Shown in pieces: positions 7,545 to 15,286 of a stretch of DNA of 30,235 bases. This stretch comes from CAZMXI01 sp964570205 (lineage in GTDB: Bacteria > Planctomycetota > Phycisphaerae > Tepidisphaerales > Tepidisphaeraceae). The stretch lies in assembly GCA_964570205.1 (NCBI GenBank), contig CAZMXI010000040.1, forward strand, positions 1 to 30,235, given 5' to 3'. Each line of letters starts with the position of its first letter. The stretch's first letter is position 1. Below the pieces are notes generated by a model. The model had not been told where the DNA came from and did not search any database. It worked only from the letters and a program-made list of their open reading frames with translations. The translations under genes and the position numbers were made by a program.

Positions 7545-9509
7545 TTACCGCTGGGTTTCCGGGCGCCAGCCGATGGCGCGGAGGGCGCCAAGGAGAATGA
7601 CCAGCGCGAGTATGGCGGCGCAGGTGAACGCCAGCACCTTGAGCATGGTGCGGAACTTGAAGGACAGGGCGAAGAGCGTCGGAATGAGGCCGCCATCCTG
7701 GCGCATCTGGTACATGGTGCGGGTGAGGGCGGCGTCGATGGGGGCGAAACCCGCGGCGGCGACCTTGCCGAAGTAGATGGGGGAATCGGTGGAATGGCAA
7801 TCGGAGCAGCCGCGAGCGCCAAGAGACTGGCCGGCCGGGCGCACATCGTGGCCGATCGGCCAGGCGTAGGGCTCGGCTGCGGGATGCTCAGTGCTGGCGA
7901 GCTTGCCGCCAGTCAGGCTGTGGAGCTTGCCGGCGCTGACGTACACGGGCTGGCCGGCCTTGTCACCCAGGGCGGTGAGGGCCTTGGTGATCTGGTCGGC
8001 GGTGAGGGGCTTATCCTTGCCGGCGGCGGCCGCACTCATGGCCTTCTTCAGCAGGGCGTCGGTGGGGGAGATGGGGGTGAGCTTGTCGCCGTGGAGCCGG
8101 CCCCAGAAGCTGGGCCAGACCATCTTGTGTGGGGCGATCTTGCCTGTGCGGTTGCCTTCGGCATCCATCTCGCGGAGGAAGATGGGTGCGGCGATCATGG
8201 GTGGATTCTCCGGGGCGCGGCTGGGGCTGTGGATGCCCAGGGCGTGGGCGAGGGAAGTCTGGATGGCCTGGGGCGTTTCGCCGGGGAAGGTGCCGGAATG
8301 GCAGGCGGTGCAGGAGAGTTTTTCGAAGTGGATGGGAGGCAGGCCAATGTGATCGGGCTTCGGTGAGCCCAGCCGCGTGCCCATCGCGATTTCTGGGTTG
8401 GTGGCGCCTTCGACGCCCATGTGGCAACCCTTGCAGGAGAAGGCGGCAACCACCTCCGAATTGCGTTCTTGCCCTTCGTTCTCATAGCCGCGAACGACCT
8501 GGTGGTCGATGCCGTGGCGATGGCAGTCGGAACAAGTCAGGCCCGCCTGAAGGTGCACGTCGGTCTGGCTGTGCCAGAAGTTGTCGCGATCGACGGCTTG
8601 CTGGGTGGTGTGGCAGAAATAGCAGCGGCTGGCGGAGGGTTTCTTGCTGACCGGCAGGAATACCATGTTTTCGGCGTTGAATTGGCCCAGGTCGTAGAAA
8701 AGTTTGGGGCCGGGATCGAGTTCGGTGTCTTCCTTGGCCGCCTCTTTGGCATCCCAATTGGCGCTCATGTTCTTGGCAAACCTAGGCTTGCCCTTGATGG
8801 TGCCCAAACCCAGGGCAACGCCCGAGGCCCACTGGAAGTTTCCGAATTCGACCTGTTCAGCGCGAACACCGGCATCATGGGTTGCATCGGCGCTGTGGCA
8901 AACCATGCAGTCAATTTCGAGTTTGCCGGCGATGTGCCAGCGGGGGGTGTGGGGATCGTCGGCACGTTCCGCCTCTTCATCCGTGAGCTTGTCTTCCGGC
9001 TTGTAGGTCCAGGCGGAGTCCGTGGGTTTCTCGCCGATGCCGCCGCCGGGCATGTGGCGGCCGAAATGCAGGACGAATTCCCAGTCGTTCATGCCGATAT
9101 CGGCGGGCTTGTAGACTCCCTTCCAGGGGCGGAGGGAAAGGGGAAGCTGGGTGCGTGTGGCGGGGTCGTAGTAGATGAAGGGCTCGCCGGGGCGGCCGGG
9201 CTTGACGCTGGCGTTGGCGTTGAAGTGCCAGCCGCCGCCGATGGTCTGATAGTCATGGCACTTGCCGCAGGTGCCCAGTTGCGAGAAGGGCTTCACCAGG
9301 GTCTTTGATGTATTGGAATCCGATGGGCGGATGTCCTTCTGGTTCTCATCGTAGATCGGGATACGATGTGTGAAGTCCGAGCGGCTGTCGGCGTGCAGGA
9401 GCTTCTGGGCTGGTGGTTCGGCTGCCCGCGCAATCCGGCCCACGGCCACCCAACCGCCGGCCACGACGATGGTGAGAAGTGCTCTCGCGATAAGGTAGTT
9501 CGGCTTCAT
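7545..9509 (-). CDS. Secreted seven-heme c-type cytochrome with C-terminal membrane anchor
   Basis: This 654-residue protein has an N-terminal signal sequence (about residues 1-30, ending GRIARAAE) and seven CxxCH heme-attachment motifs at 81-85, 201-205, 296-300, 326-330, 359-363, 400-404 and 568-572. A hydrophobic helix near the C-terminus (about 623-645, KVLAFTCAAILALVILLGAL) is followed by a basic tail, so the protein is probably a periplasmic domain tethered to the membrane. Many extra histidines (H95, H148, H152, H192, H211, H336, H394) could be distal ligands. The spacing does not match octaheme tetrathionate reductase or hydroxylamine oxidoreductase as I know them. It is the first gene of a three-gene set with the five-helix protein and a glycosyltransferase. 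Electron transfer is near certain; substrate and partner are unknown. Confidence 0.93.
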   Translation of the reverse strand: MKPNYLIARALLTIVVAGGWVAVGRIARAAEPPAQKLLHADSRSDFTHRIPIYDENQKDIRPSDSNTSKTLVKPFSQLGTCGKCHDYQTIGGGWHFNANASVKPGRPGEPFIYYDPATRTQLPLSLRPWKGVYKPADIGMNDWEFVLHFGRHMPGGGIGEKPTDSAWTYKPEDKLTDEEAERADDPHTPRWHIAGKLEIDCMVCHSADATHDAGVRAEQVEFGNFQWASGVALGLGTIKGKPRFAKNMSANWDAKEAAKEDTELDPGPKLFYDLGQFNAENMVFLPVSKKPSASRCYFCHTTQQAVDRDNFWHSQTDVHLQAGLTCSDCHRHGIDHQVVRGYENEGQERNSEVVAAFSCKGCHMGVEGATNPEIAMGTRLGSPKPDHIGLPPIHFEKLSCTACHSGTFPGETPQAIQTSLAHALGIHSPSRAPENPPMIAAPIFLREMDAEGNRTGKIAPHKMVWPSFWGRLHGDKLTPISPTDALLKKAMSAAAAGKDKPLTADQITKALTALGDKAGQPVYVSAGKLHSLTGGKLASTEHPAAEPYAWPIGHDVRPAGQSLGARGCSDCHSTDSPIYFGKVAAAGFAPIDAALTRTMYQMRQDGGLIPTLFALSFKFRTMLKVLAFTCAAILALVILLGALRAIGWRPETQR

Positions 9510-9789
9510 TTTTCAGGTCGATCGAAAGAAGAATCCCCGGCACCGATTGCGAACTTCACAGACGCCAATCGCGCCGGGCAAGTCCGCGGCATTCTCCGCT
9601 ATGGGCGATAGTTTCGCAACCCGGCAGGCGTTGAAGTCGGCGTGCTGTCGCCGGTGGAATACAGACTGATTGCGGCCGATATCCGTTGCCTGCGGTACGA
9701 CGTTGTGATGCATGCCACACGGTCGGCGAGTTGCATCGGGCGGTCTCTTCAAAACCGTTGAAACATCAGTTCTGGCGGGCTCGGACGGG

Positions 9790-9795
9790 TATACT
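9790..9795 (+). promoter_or_regulatory. Candidate -10 box (TATACT) placing mqnA transcription at its start codon
   Basis: TATACT ends 6 nt before the mqnA ATG and there is no Shine-Dalgarno sequence. A start site about 7 nt downstream of the box would coincide with the A of the ATG, giving a leaderless message. No convincing -35 is seen. The 292-bp gap (9510-9801) is the divergent control region of the cytochrome operon and mqnA, and nothing else was recognised in it. Confidence 0.4.
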
Positions 9796-9801
9796 CCGCG
9801 T

Positions 9802-10623
9802 ATGAGCACGGCATCGGCATCGAGTCCCGCTGGATTACGTCGGCGCGCCATCCGCGTCGGCAGCGTGAGCTTTCTCAACGCCAAGCCGTTGATTTTCGGG
9901 CTTGATCACACGCGGGATGTGAAGTTGGCGTTGGATGTTCCCTCACGGCTGATTGACGGACTGAGGGGCCATGAGTTCGACATGGCGCTGTTGCCGGTGA
10001 TCGACTACCAGCGGATGGCGGGCCTGCGCGTGGTGACCAGCGGGGGGATCGGGTGTGACGGGCCAACCCTCACAGTGCGGATATTCTCCCGGGTGCCGAT
10101 CTCGGAAATTCAATGGCTGGCCTGCGACACCGACAGCCACACCTCGGTGGCGCTGGCACGAGTCATCCTTGCGGAACGTTTCGGGCTTCGACCGCAGTTC
10201 GTCGACCTGAAGCGGGGGATCGATCAGCCATGCGAGGCAAGGTTGCTGATTGGCGACAAAGTCGTTTGCGAGGAGCCCAGCGGCTTTGAGCACCAGCTCG
10301 ATCTGGGACTGGCGTGGAAGCAGATGACTGGCCTGCCGTTCGTTTTCGCGGCCTGGATGGTGCGGGATGGGGTGGACCTGGGCGACCTGCCGCAGCGACT
10401 GGAACGGGCGAAGCGACAAGGGTTGAAGCACGTGGATGAAATCATCGCGCAGCATGCCGTCCCGCGCGGATGGCCGCCGGGGGTGGCGCTGCAATACCTG
10501 ACGTGTTATCTCACGTACGACATCGGCGAGAGGCAGTTGAAAGCCATTCAGCAGTTCCACGCACTGGCGGAGCGGTACGGCCTGGTGGAATCTCCGGTGC
10601 GCGCGCTTCGGATTTACGGTTGA
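9802..10623 (+). CDS. mqnA: Chorismate dehydratase of the futalosine menaquinone pathway
   Basis: This 273-residue periplasmic-binding-protein-fold enzyme removes water from chorismate to give 3-[(1-carboxyvinyl)oxy]benzoate, the first committed step of the futalosine route to menaquinone. The family pattern 'RVGSVSFLNAKPLIFGL' (18-34) is followed by 'DVPSRLIDGLRGHEFDMALLPVIDY', the ligand-binding 'TDSHTSVALARVIL' and 'LLIGDKVV'. The C-terminal 'LTYDIGERQLKAIQQFHALAERYGL' is also characteristic. The start at 9802 puts MSTASASSPAG ahead of the first strand; an earlier in-frame ATG at 9712 would add 30 unrelated residues. No other mqn gene is nearby. The 3' end overlaps the convergent lipoprotein gene by 10 bp. 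It implies that this organism uses menaquinone, which suits the respiratory genes to its left. Confidence 0.93.
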   Translation: MSTASASSPAGLRRRAIRVGSVSFLNAKPLIFGLDHTRDVKLALDVPSRLIDGLRGHEFDMALLPVIDYQRMAGLRVVTSGGIGCDGPTLTVRIFSRVPISEIQWLACDTDSHTSVALARVILAERFGLRPQFVDLKRGIDQPCEARLLIGDKVVCEEPSGFEHQLDLGLAWKQMTGLPFVFAAWMVRDGVDLGDLPQRLERAKRQGLKHVDEIIAQHAVPRGWPPGVALQYLTCYLTYDIGERQLKAIQQFHALAERYGLVESPVRALRIYG

Positions 10624-11204
10624 GCCAGGGCGCCGGTGGAATGTGATGCAATCCGATCGCGGATATCGTCGGCCAGCTTCCGTTCCATCTGCCGGTCGCG
10701 GCGAAGGGCGTACCAGTAGGTATCGGGCGCGCTCTCGTCCGTGCGCAGAGTGGGATCGGGCCGGGACTGCCGCTCGACGAGCACCCTGGGGGCGACGCTG
10801 TAGCCGCCGTCGGGAGCCTCTGAGAACCGGAAATGGATGCTGCGGCGGACTGTCGCCAAAGAAGATTCGCGGACATCGTCAATGCTTCCTGCGTCGCCGC
10901 GCCAGACCTCAAAGAACTGCTTGGAGATGATGGGATAGGTGGTAAGGATGCCGTCGCGATAGTCGCGGCGGTCAATGCGAAAACTATAACGGCGGGCGAC
11001 ATCCTCGGAAGCATCCCACAGGACGGCGAGATCGCCGGCCGTGGCTGCGGCGCTGGCGGGCTGGCTAAGCCAATAGGCGGGATCGGCCGTCCTGGGGTCG
11101 ATGGCGGTGGCGGGACGGGTGGCGGGGGAAGTCCGGCCAATGCAGCCTGGGGCGGCGGCGAGGGCCAGCAGGATCAGTGGTTGAATCCGACGCAAAACGC
11201 TCAT
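10614..11204 (-). CDS. Putative lipoprotein of unknown function
   Basis: This 196-residue protein has a lipoprotein signal: basic MSVLRRIQ, a short hydrophobic stretch, then the lipobox-like AAPGC with Cys21. After a Pro/Thr/Ala linker, the mature part is rich in charged and aromatic residues, for example 'YRDGILTTYPIISKQFFEVWRGD' spread over about residues 82-104; no known domain was recognised. Its ATG overlaps the TGA of pyruvate kinase (ATGA), so translation is probably coupled to pyk. At the other end it overlaps the end of mqnA by 10 bp. A resemblance to lipoproteins involved in outer-membrane assembly cannot be confirmed from the sequence. Confidence 0.72.
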   Translation of the reverse strand: MSVLRRIQPLILLALAAAPGCIGRTSPATRPATAIDPRTADPAYWLSQPASAAATAGDLAVLWDASEDVARRYSFRIDRRDYRDGILTTYPIISKQFFEVWRGDAGSIDDVRESSLATVRRSIHFRFSEAPDGGYSVAPRVLVERQSRPDPTLRTDESAPDTYWYALRRDRQMERKLADDIRDRIASHSTGALAQP

Positions 11205-12694
11205 CGCGATGCTCCTGCCTGTGACTGGGCGGGGTCGGCCCCGCGCGGGGCGACAGAGGCCGGTTCGCCGACGGTGTGGATCATAATACCATTCATGGTG
11301 CCCGGCGTGCCCATGGCGGAGCCGGCAACGATGACGATACGGTCGCCGGGTTCGGCGAGCCGTTGGTGGCGGACGAGCCGGTCAACCTGCTCGACGAGGA
11401 GGCCGACATCGGCCGGGGACGACATTTCCTGGGCGATCACCCCGTAGTGGATGGCCATCTGGCGCAGCACCTTGGGATTGCTGGAAAAGGCGATGATGGG
11501 CACGGGCATATGGAACTTGCTGAATGCTTGCGCTGTGGCGCCTGTCTGGCTCCAGAGGGCGACCATTCTCGCCTTCAGGTCGTGCACGATCTCCCAGACG
11601 GCATGGCCGAGGGCGATGCTCAGATCGGCGGTGGTGGGATGAACGACGGGCTGGCGGATGCCATCGATGGAAGCCAGGTAGGCTTCGGTCACCTCGGCGA
11701 CGTGGTTCATGATGTGGACGGCCGCGAGGGGATACTTGCCGACGGAAGTCTCCCCGCTGAGCATGACGGCATCAGCGCCGTCAAAGATGGCGTTGGCGAC
11801 ATCGCTGACCTCGGCCCGGGTCGGTGAGGCCTGCTCGATCATGCTCTGAAGCATCTGGGTGGCGACGATGACGGGCTTGCCGGCGAGCTGGCAGCGGCGG
11901 ATCAGGTCCTTCTGGACAATCGGCACCTGAGCCACATCCATCTCCACCCCGAGATCGCCTCGCGCCACCATCAGGCCATCGCACGCGGCCAGAATGGCAT
12001 CGATCTGCCCAAGCGCCTCGGGCTTCTCGATCTTGGCTATCAGGTGAATGTCGCTGCCGCGTCCGCGGAGGTGCCGGCGGAGCTCGTGCAGGTCGTCGGC
12101 GCGGCGGACGAAGGAGAGAGCGAGGAAATCGAGGCCGTTGTCAACGGCCCAGTCGGCGCAGGCCCAGTCCTTTTCGGTGATGGAAGGGATGTTGAGCTGA
12201 GTATTGGGCAGGTTGATGCCCTTGGCGCTTCGCAGGATGCCGCCGGCGGTGCAGGCGGCGACCACCTCATCGGCCGACTTATCCGTGATGACGAAGCGCA
12301 ACAGACCATCCTCGATCAGGACCCGGTCGCCGACGGCGACATCATCAACGAAGCGGGGATAGTTGGCGCTGACGCGGCCGGCAACGCCGACGATCGGCTG
12401 GCGCTGGATGATGAGCGTCTGGCCGATTTCGATAGGCATGCCGCCGGAACCGTCAGCGTCAGCGACCTGGCCGAGGCGAATCTTGGGGCCGCCGAGGTCG
12501 CCGAGAATGCCCATGTGGCAGCCCTGGCGCTGAGCGGCCTGGCGGACCGCCGTCAGCATGGCTGCGTGCTCATCCAGGTTGCCATGGGAGAAGTTCAGCC
12601 GGCAAATGTCGGCACCCTCGGCAAAGAGCCGCGCTAGGGTGTCCACCTGGGATGTGGCGGGGCCGATGGTTGCAACAATCTTGGTGCGAATCAT
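11201..12694 (-). CDS. pyk: Pyruvate kinase
   Basis: This 497-residue enzyme converts phosphoenolpyruvate and ADP to pyruvate and ATP at the end of glycolysis. Visible landmarks are the N-terminal RTKIVATIGPA, CRLNFSHG (31-38), the catalytic-site signature IHLIAKIEKPEAL (216-228, with K221), LMVARGDLGVE (241-251), ATQMLQSM (278-285) and SPTRAEVSDVANAIFDGADAVMLSGE (290-315, written here as one conserved block). MLQSM has Gln where MLESM is usual. The loop GDLGGPKIR (65-73) carries Lys71 at the position that is Glu117 in the rabbit muscle enzyme, a change known to mark K+-independent pyruvate kinases. The C-terminal domain ends in a loose Ala/Gln tail. A TATCAT lies 9 nt before the ATG with no Shine-Dalgarno sequence. 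The lipoprotein gene overlaps its stop. Confidence 0.97.
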   Translation of the reverse strand: MIRTKIVATIGPATSQVDTLARLFAEGADICRLNFSHGNLDEHAAMLTAVRQAAQRQGCHMGILGDLGGPKIRLGQVADADGSGGMPIEIGQTLIIQRQPIVGVAGRVSANYPRFVDDVAVGDRVLIEDGLLRFVITDKSADEVVAACTAGGILRSAKGINLPNTQLNIPSITEKDWACADWAVDNGLDFLALSFVRRADDLHELRRHLRGRGSDIHLIAKIEKPEALGQIDAILAACDGLMVARGDLGVEMDVAQVPIVQKDLIRRCQLAGKPVIVATQMLQSMIEQASPTRAEVSDVANAIFDGADAVMLSGETSVGKYPLAAVHIMNHVAEVTEAYLASIDGIRQPVVHPTTADLSIALGHAVWEIVHDLKARMVALWSQTGATAQAFSKFHMPVPIIAFSSNPKVLRQMAIHYGVIAQEMSSPADVGLLVEQVDRLVRHQRLAEPGDRIVIVAGSAMGTPGTMNGIMIHTVGEPASVAPRGADPAQSQAGASR

Positions 12695-12703
12695 TTCTGG
12701 GCG

Positions 12704-12709
12704 ATGATA
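12704..12709 (-). promoter_or_regulatory. Candidate -10 box (TATCAT) just before pyk
   Basis: On the minus strand TATCAT ends 9 nt before the pyk ATG, and no ribosome binding site is visible between them. This repeats the spacing seen at uppS. The hexamer is imperfect and no -35 is clear, so the assignment leans on the repeated arrangement. Confidence 0.28.
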
Positions 12710-12806
12710 CTGCGCCGATGGCGGCAGGCAAACAACGATGGCTGGATGTGGCCTCTGAGCCGCGCCTCGGGAGCGGAATCCGGCGTCTTCGCCGCCGACA
12801 TCGCGG

Positions 12807-14027
12807 CTACTGAGCCAGGCCGGTCAGGTCGATGTCCAGTTTCTTGTTCTCCCTGATCAGCTCATCCCAGGTGACTTTCGCGTTCCTGTGGGCGGCTTCG
12901 CGGCCGAGCAGGGTGGCCAGCGTCGCGTTGACGCTGGGCGTGAGGGTGGGGTTGTCGAATCTGCTCTCGGCGACGCTCTTGTGAAAGAGGGCGATGTTGC
13001 TGACGGCGCCGGCTTCGTAGAGGCCGACGACGTCGCCGCCGCGATACCCCATTTCGCCGCCGCGCAGCCAAGTCTTGCCTTCATAGTTGATCTCGGCATA
13101 GGCTCCCTGGCCATACGCTTCACAGCCGGCCGTGAAGCCATGCAGGTTCTGAATGTGCTCGCCGCGATGATTGCATACCAGCCCGCCGGGGAACTCATAG
13201 GTGATGGAGAAGATGTCGTCGCTGTCGCCGTTGATTTCCTTTCGCCCTTTTCTGCCCGAGCCCATGGCGCTGAGCGGATTGGCATTGGCCACCCAGAGCG
13301 CGGCGTCGATGGCGTGAATGCCCGCGTTGACGAGATATCCGCCGCCGATGTCGTTGTCGTTCACCCAGATAAGCTGCTGGAGCCGCGGCGCGATGGTTTT
13401 CTGCCTGGGCGGGTCGGCGAAGCCTTCATCCGTGTAGAAAGAGCTGATCATCGACAGCTTCCCGAGCGCGCCTTCCCGGATGCGCTTGACGGTCTCGCTG
13501 GCGTAAGGATCGGTGCGAATCTGAAAGTCCACGAGGAAGCAGCGCTGCGTCTGGGTGGCCTGCCTGCCGGCCGCAGCGATGGCCAGAGTGCCCGGGACAT
13601 CGCATGCCACCGGCTTGGCCATGTAGACGTGCAGGCCGGCGCTGACGGCGGCCGTGGCGTGCTCGGGGAAGAACCAGGGCGGGGTTTCGAGGGCGACGGC
13701 GTCAACCTTGCTCTCGATGAGCCGCTTATAGCCGAGCAGGCCGGGAAAGCGGCGGCCCTGGGGAACCTTCAGTGCATCGCCGCAACGATCGGCGACCGCT
13801 TGGAAGTAGTCTGCGACGGCGGTGATCTGATAGCCGGGATGGCGCGCGAAGAGGTTGGCGATCCACGCCCCGCGCCCGCCGCAGCCGACAACACCGAGTT
13901 CGATCTTCGAGTTGGCCTGCGTGCCGCGGACGAACTGTGGGGCGACGATGGTGAAAGCCGCGGCGGAGGCGGCGGTCTTCATCATTCCGCGCCGGCTGAT
14001 GACGCTTGTGGTTGTGCTTGTTGTCAT
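12807..14027 (-). CDS. Gfo/Idh/MocA family oxidoreductase with Tat signal
   Basis: This 406-residue protein starts with a twin-arginine signal (SRRGMMK, R12-R13, then a hydrophobic Ala-rich stretch to about residue 36). The NAD(P)-binding Rossmann pattern is GVVGCGGRG (45-53). MAKPVACD (135-142) contains the family's conserved lysine (K137, usually in EKP; here AKP). The C-terminal substrate domain includes GGGYLVNAGIHAIDAALWV with H237 and D240. Family members oxidise or isomerise sugars and related polyols; the substrate is not readable. Tat-exported members are abundant in Planctomycetota. A clear GGGAGG lies 8 nt before the ATG. The metallophosphoesterase gene ends 22 bp upstream, so the two probably form one transcript, possibly continuing into pyk 112 bp downstream. 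Confidence 0.93.
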   Translation of the reverse strand: MTTSTTTSVISRRGMMKTAASAAAFTIVAPQFVRGTQANSKIELGVVGCGGRGAWIANLFARHPGYQITAVADYFQAVADRCGDALKVPQGRRFPGLLGYKRLIESKVDAVALETPPWFFPEHATAAVSAGLHVYMAKPVACDVPGTLAIAAAGRQATQTQRCFLVDFQIRTDPYASETVKRIREGALGKLSMISSFYTDEGFADPPRQKTIAPRLQQLIWVNDNDIGGGYLVNAGIHAIDAALWVANANPLSAMGSGRKGRKEINGDSDDIFSITYEFPGGLVCNHRGEHIQNLHGFTAGCEAYGQGAYAEINYEGKTWLRGGEMGYRGGDVVGLYEAGAVSNIALFHKSVAESRFDNPTLTPSVNATLATLLGREAAHRNAKVTWDELIRENKKLDIDLTGLAQ

Positions 14028-14049
14028 GGTCGATTCCTCCCGATCTCAG

Positions 14050-14949
14050 TTAGCGCCAGGCCAGGTTCAGCGTCTCCCCGTGCCTGGGGTGGCTGTGGTC
14101 AAGACCGTGGAGCTTGAAGGTGGCTCCAGCATCGGTGAGAGTCGCCTCGGTCCAGCCCGTGGCGTCCTTGGCGCCGAAGGGCCAGGCTGTGGTGGGCAGG
14201 TTGATGAAATGCAGGCCGTTCTTCTCGGAGTGCCGCCAGACGTGGGTGTGGCCAAAGACAAGCGCCTTGGCCTGTTTGCGGGGGTATAGCACTTTGAGCA
14301 GTGCGGGGGTGTCGGTCAGCCCCGGCTTGGACTTGTCTTCGGCATCATGGTGGACCATGACCGATGCCGGCTTGGTCGCATTGGCATCAAGGGTCCGGGC
14401 AAGCCACGCAAGCTGGCTTTCGCCGAGCACGCCCGGGGTCTTGTTGGTGACATCGAGTGAATCGAGCAGAAGCCAGTTGGCTCGCGGGGTGGAAATGAGG
14501 GCGACATGACGGCCGGGCAGAGCGTTGCGCTGGGCGTCGCGAGGCGGCATTGCCCGCCAGAAATTCTCGCGATCGTCGTGGTTGCCGAGGGCGAGATGGA
14601 TCGGGATGCCCGCCTTGCGGAGAGGTTCGACACCCTCGATCAGATTGGCGTAGTCGGCGGGCAGTCCCTTGGCGGCGGCGCAGTCGCCGCAGACCAGCGC
14701 GGCGGAGCCGCCAGGCGCCATCGAGAGGATATCGGCGACGGCCTGCCGCAGGGTCTGCCAGGGAACGGTGCCCATCTTGTCATGCTTGTAGGACTTGTCG
14801 GCATGGATGTGCGTATCGGACAGGAGGATGAAGCGGTCGAGGTTCGCGTTGGCGGCGGGGCTGATGCGGGGTGCGATTGCGGAAAGACCGGCGGCGATGG
14901 AGGCGGACAGGAAGCGTCTTCGAGACAGGGATGGAAGAGTGAGCGGCAT
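14050..14949 (-). CDS. Tat-exported metallophosphoesterase
   Basis: This 299-residue calcineurin-like phosphoesterase has a twin-arginine signal (SRRRFLSASIAAG near residue 9, mature part from about residue 33). All five metal-site motifs are present in order: LSDTHIH (D-x-H), VCGDCAAAKG (GD), LGNHDDREN (GNHD), MVHHDAED (H) and VFGHTHVWRH (GHTH). It is therefore a likely active two-metal phosphodiesterase or phosphatase outside the cytoplasm, with unknown substrate. The start at 14949 is set by AGGAG 7 nt upstream and by the signal sequence; an upstream in-frame ATG at 15069 gives no sensible extension. It is the first gene of a unit with the Gfo/Idh/MocA gene. Confidence 0.92.
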   Translation of the reverse strand: MPLTLPSLSRRRFLSASIAAGLSAIAPRISPAANANLDRFILLSDTHIHADKSYKHDKMGTVPWQTLRQAVADILSMAPGGSAALVCGDCAAAKGLPADYANLIEGVEPLRKAGIPIHLALGNHDDRENFWRAMPPRDAQRNALPGRHVALISTPRANWLLLDSLDVTNKTPGVLGESQLAWLARTLDANATKPASVMVHHDAEDKSKPGLTDTPALLKVLYPRKQAKALVFGHTHVWRHSEKNGLHFINLPTTAWPFGAKDATGWTEATLTDAGATFKLHGLDHSHPRHGETLNLAWR

Positions 14950-14977
14950 GGGTGACTCCTGGGCTTGCGTTGTGTTG

Positions 14978-15006
14978 AATATAGAGTGACGTCCGGTCCT
15001 GGTCCA
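14978..15006 (-). promoter_or_regulatory. Candidate promoter of the metallophosphoesterase unit
   Basis: On the minus strand TGGACC (15006-15001, four of six matches to TTGACA) is followed after exactly 17 nt by TATATT (14983-14978). Transcription would begin near 14971, about 22 nt before the ATG, leaving room for the AGGAG binding site. The rest of the 337-bp divergent gap (14950-15286) shows no gene and no convincing promoter for the PKD protein on the plus strand. Confidence 0.42.
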
Positions 15007-15286
15007 CTGGAAGAAGGCCCCGCCTGGAATGCCCCTGGGGGGATGGCCGGCGGCGGCTATCGGACGCAATGGTCGTCAGCACAGGCATTATGACTCTTAT
15101 GGGGCGGTTCTTATGCGGACGCGGCGGAGGTGGAACGAATGCCTCGCGTCGCGGAATGACGAGCTTCATTTCGTCAAGGACGCACCGCCGGTCGCCGATA
15201 TGGGCCGTGTTCAACTAAACCAGATTTACAGCCTGGACCGGTCTTAACGCCGAATGAGACGCCGTCTCTTGGGCAAGGAGCACATG

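Noticed and set aside
14950..15069. Longer N-terminus for the metallophosphoesterase
   Set aside because: The Tat signal would no longer be near the N-terminus, and a good binding site lies just before 14949.
15254..15286. Earlier ATG for the PKD protein
   Set aside because: No binding site precedes it, while AAGGAG is well placed for the ATG at 15287.
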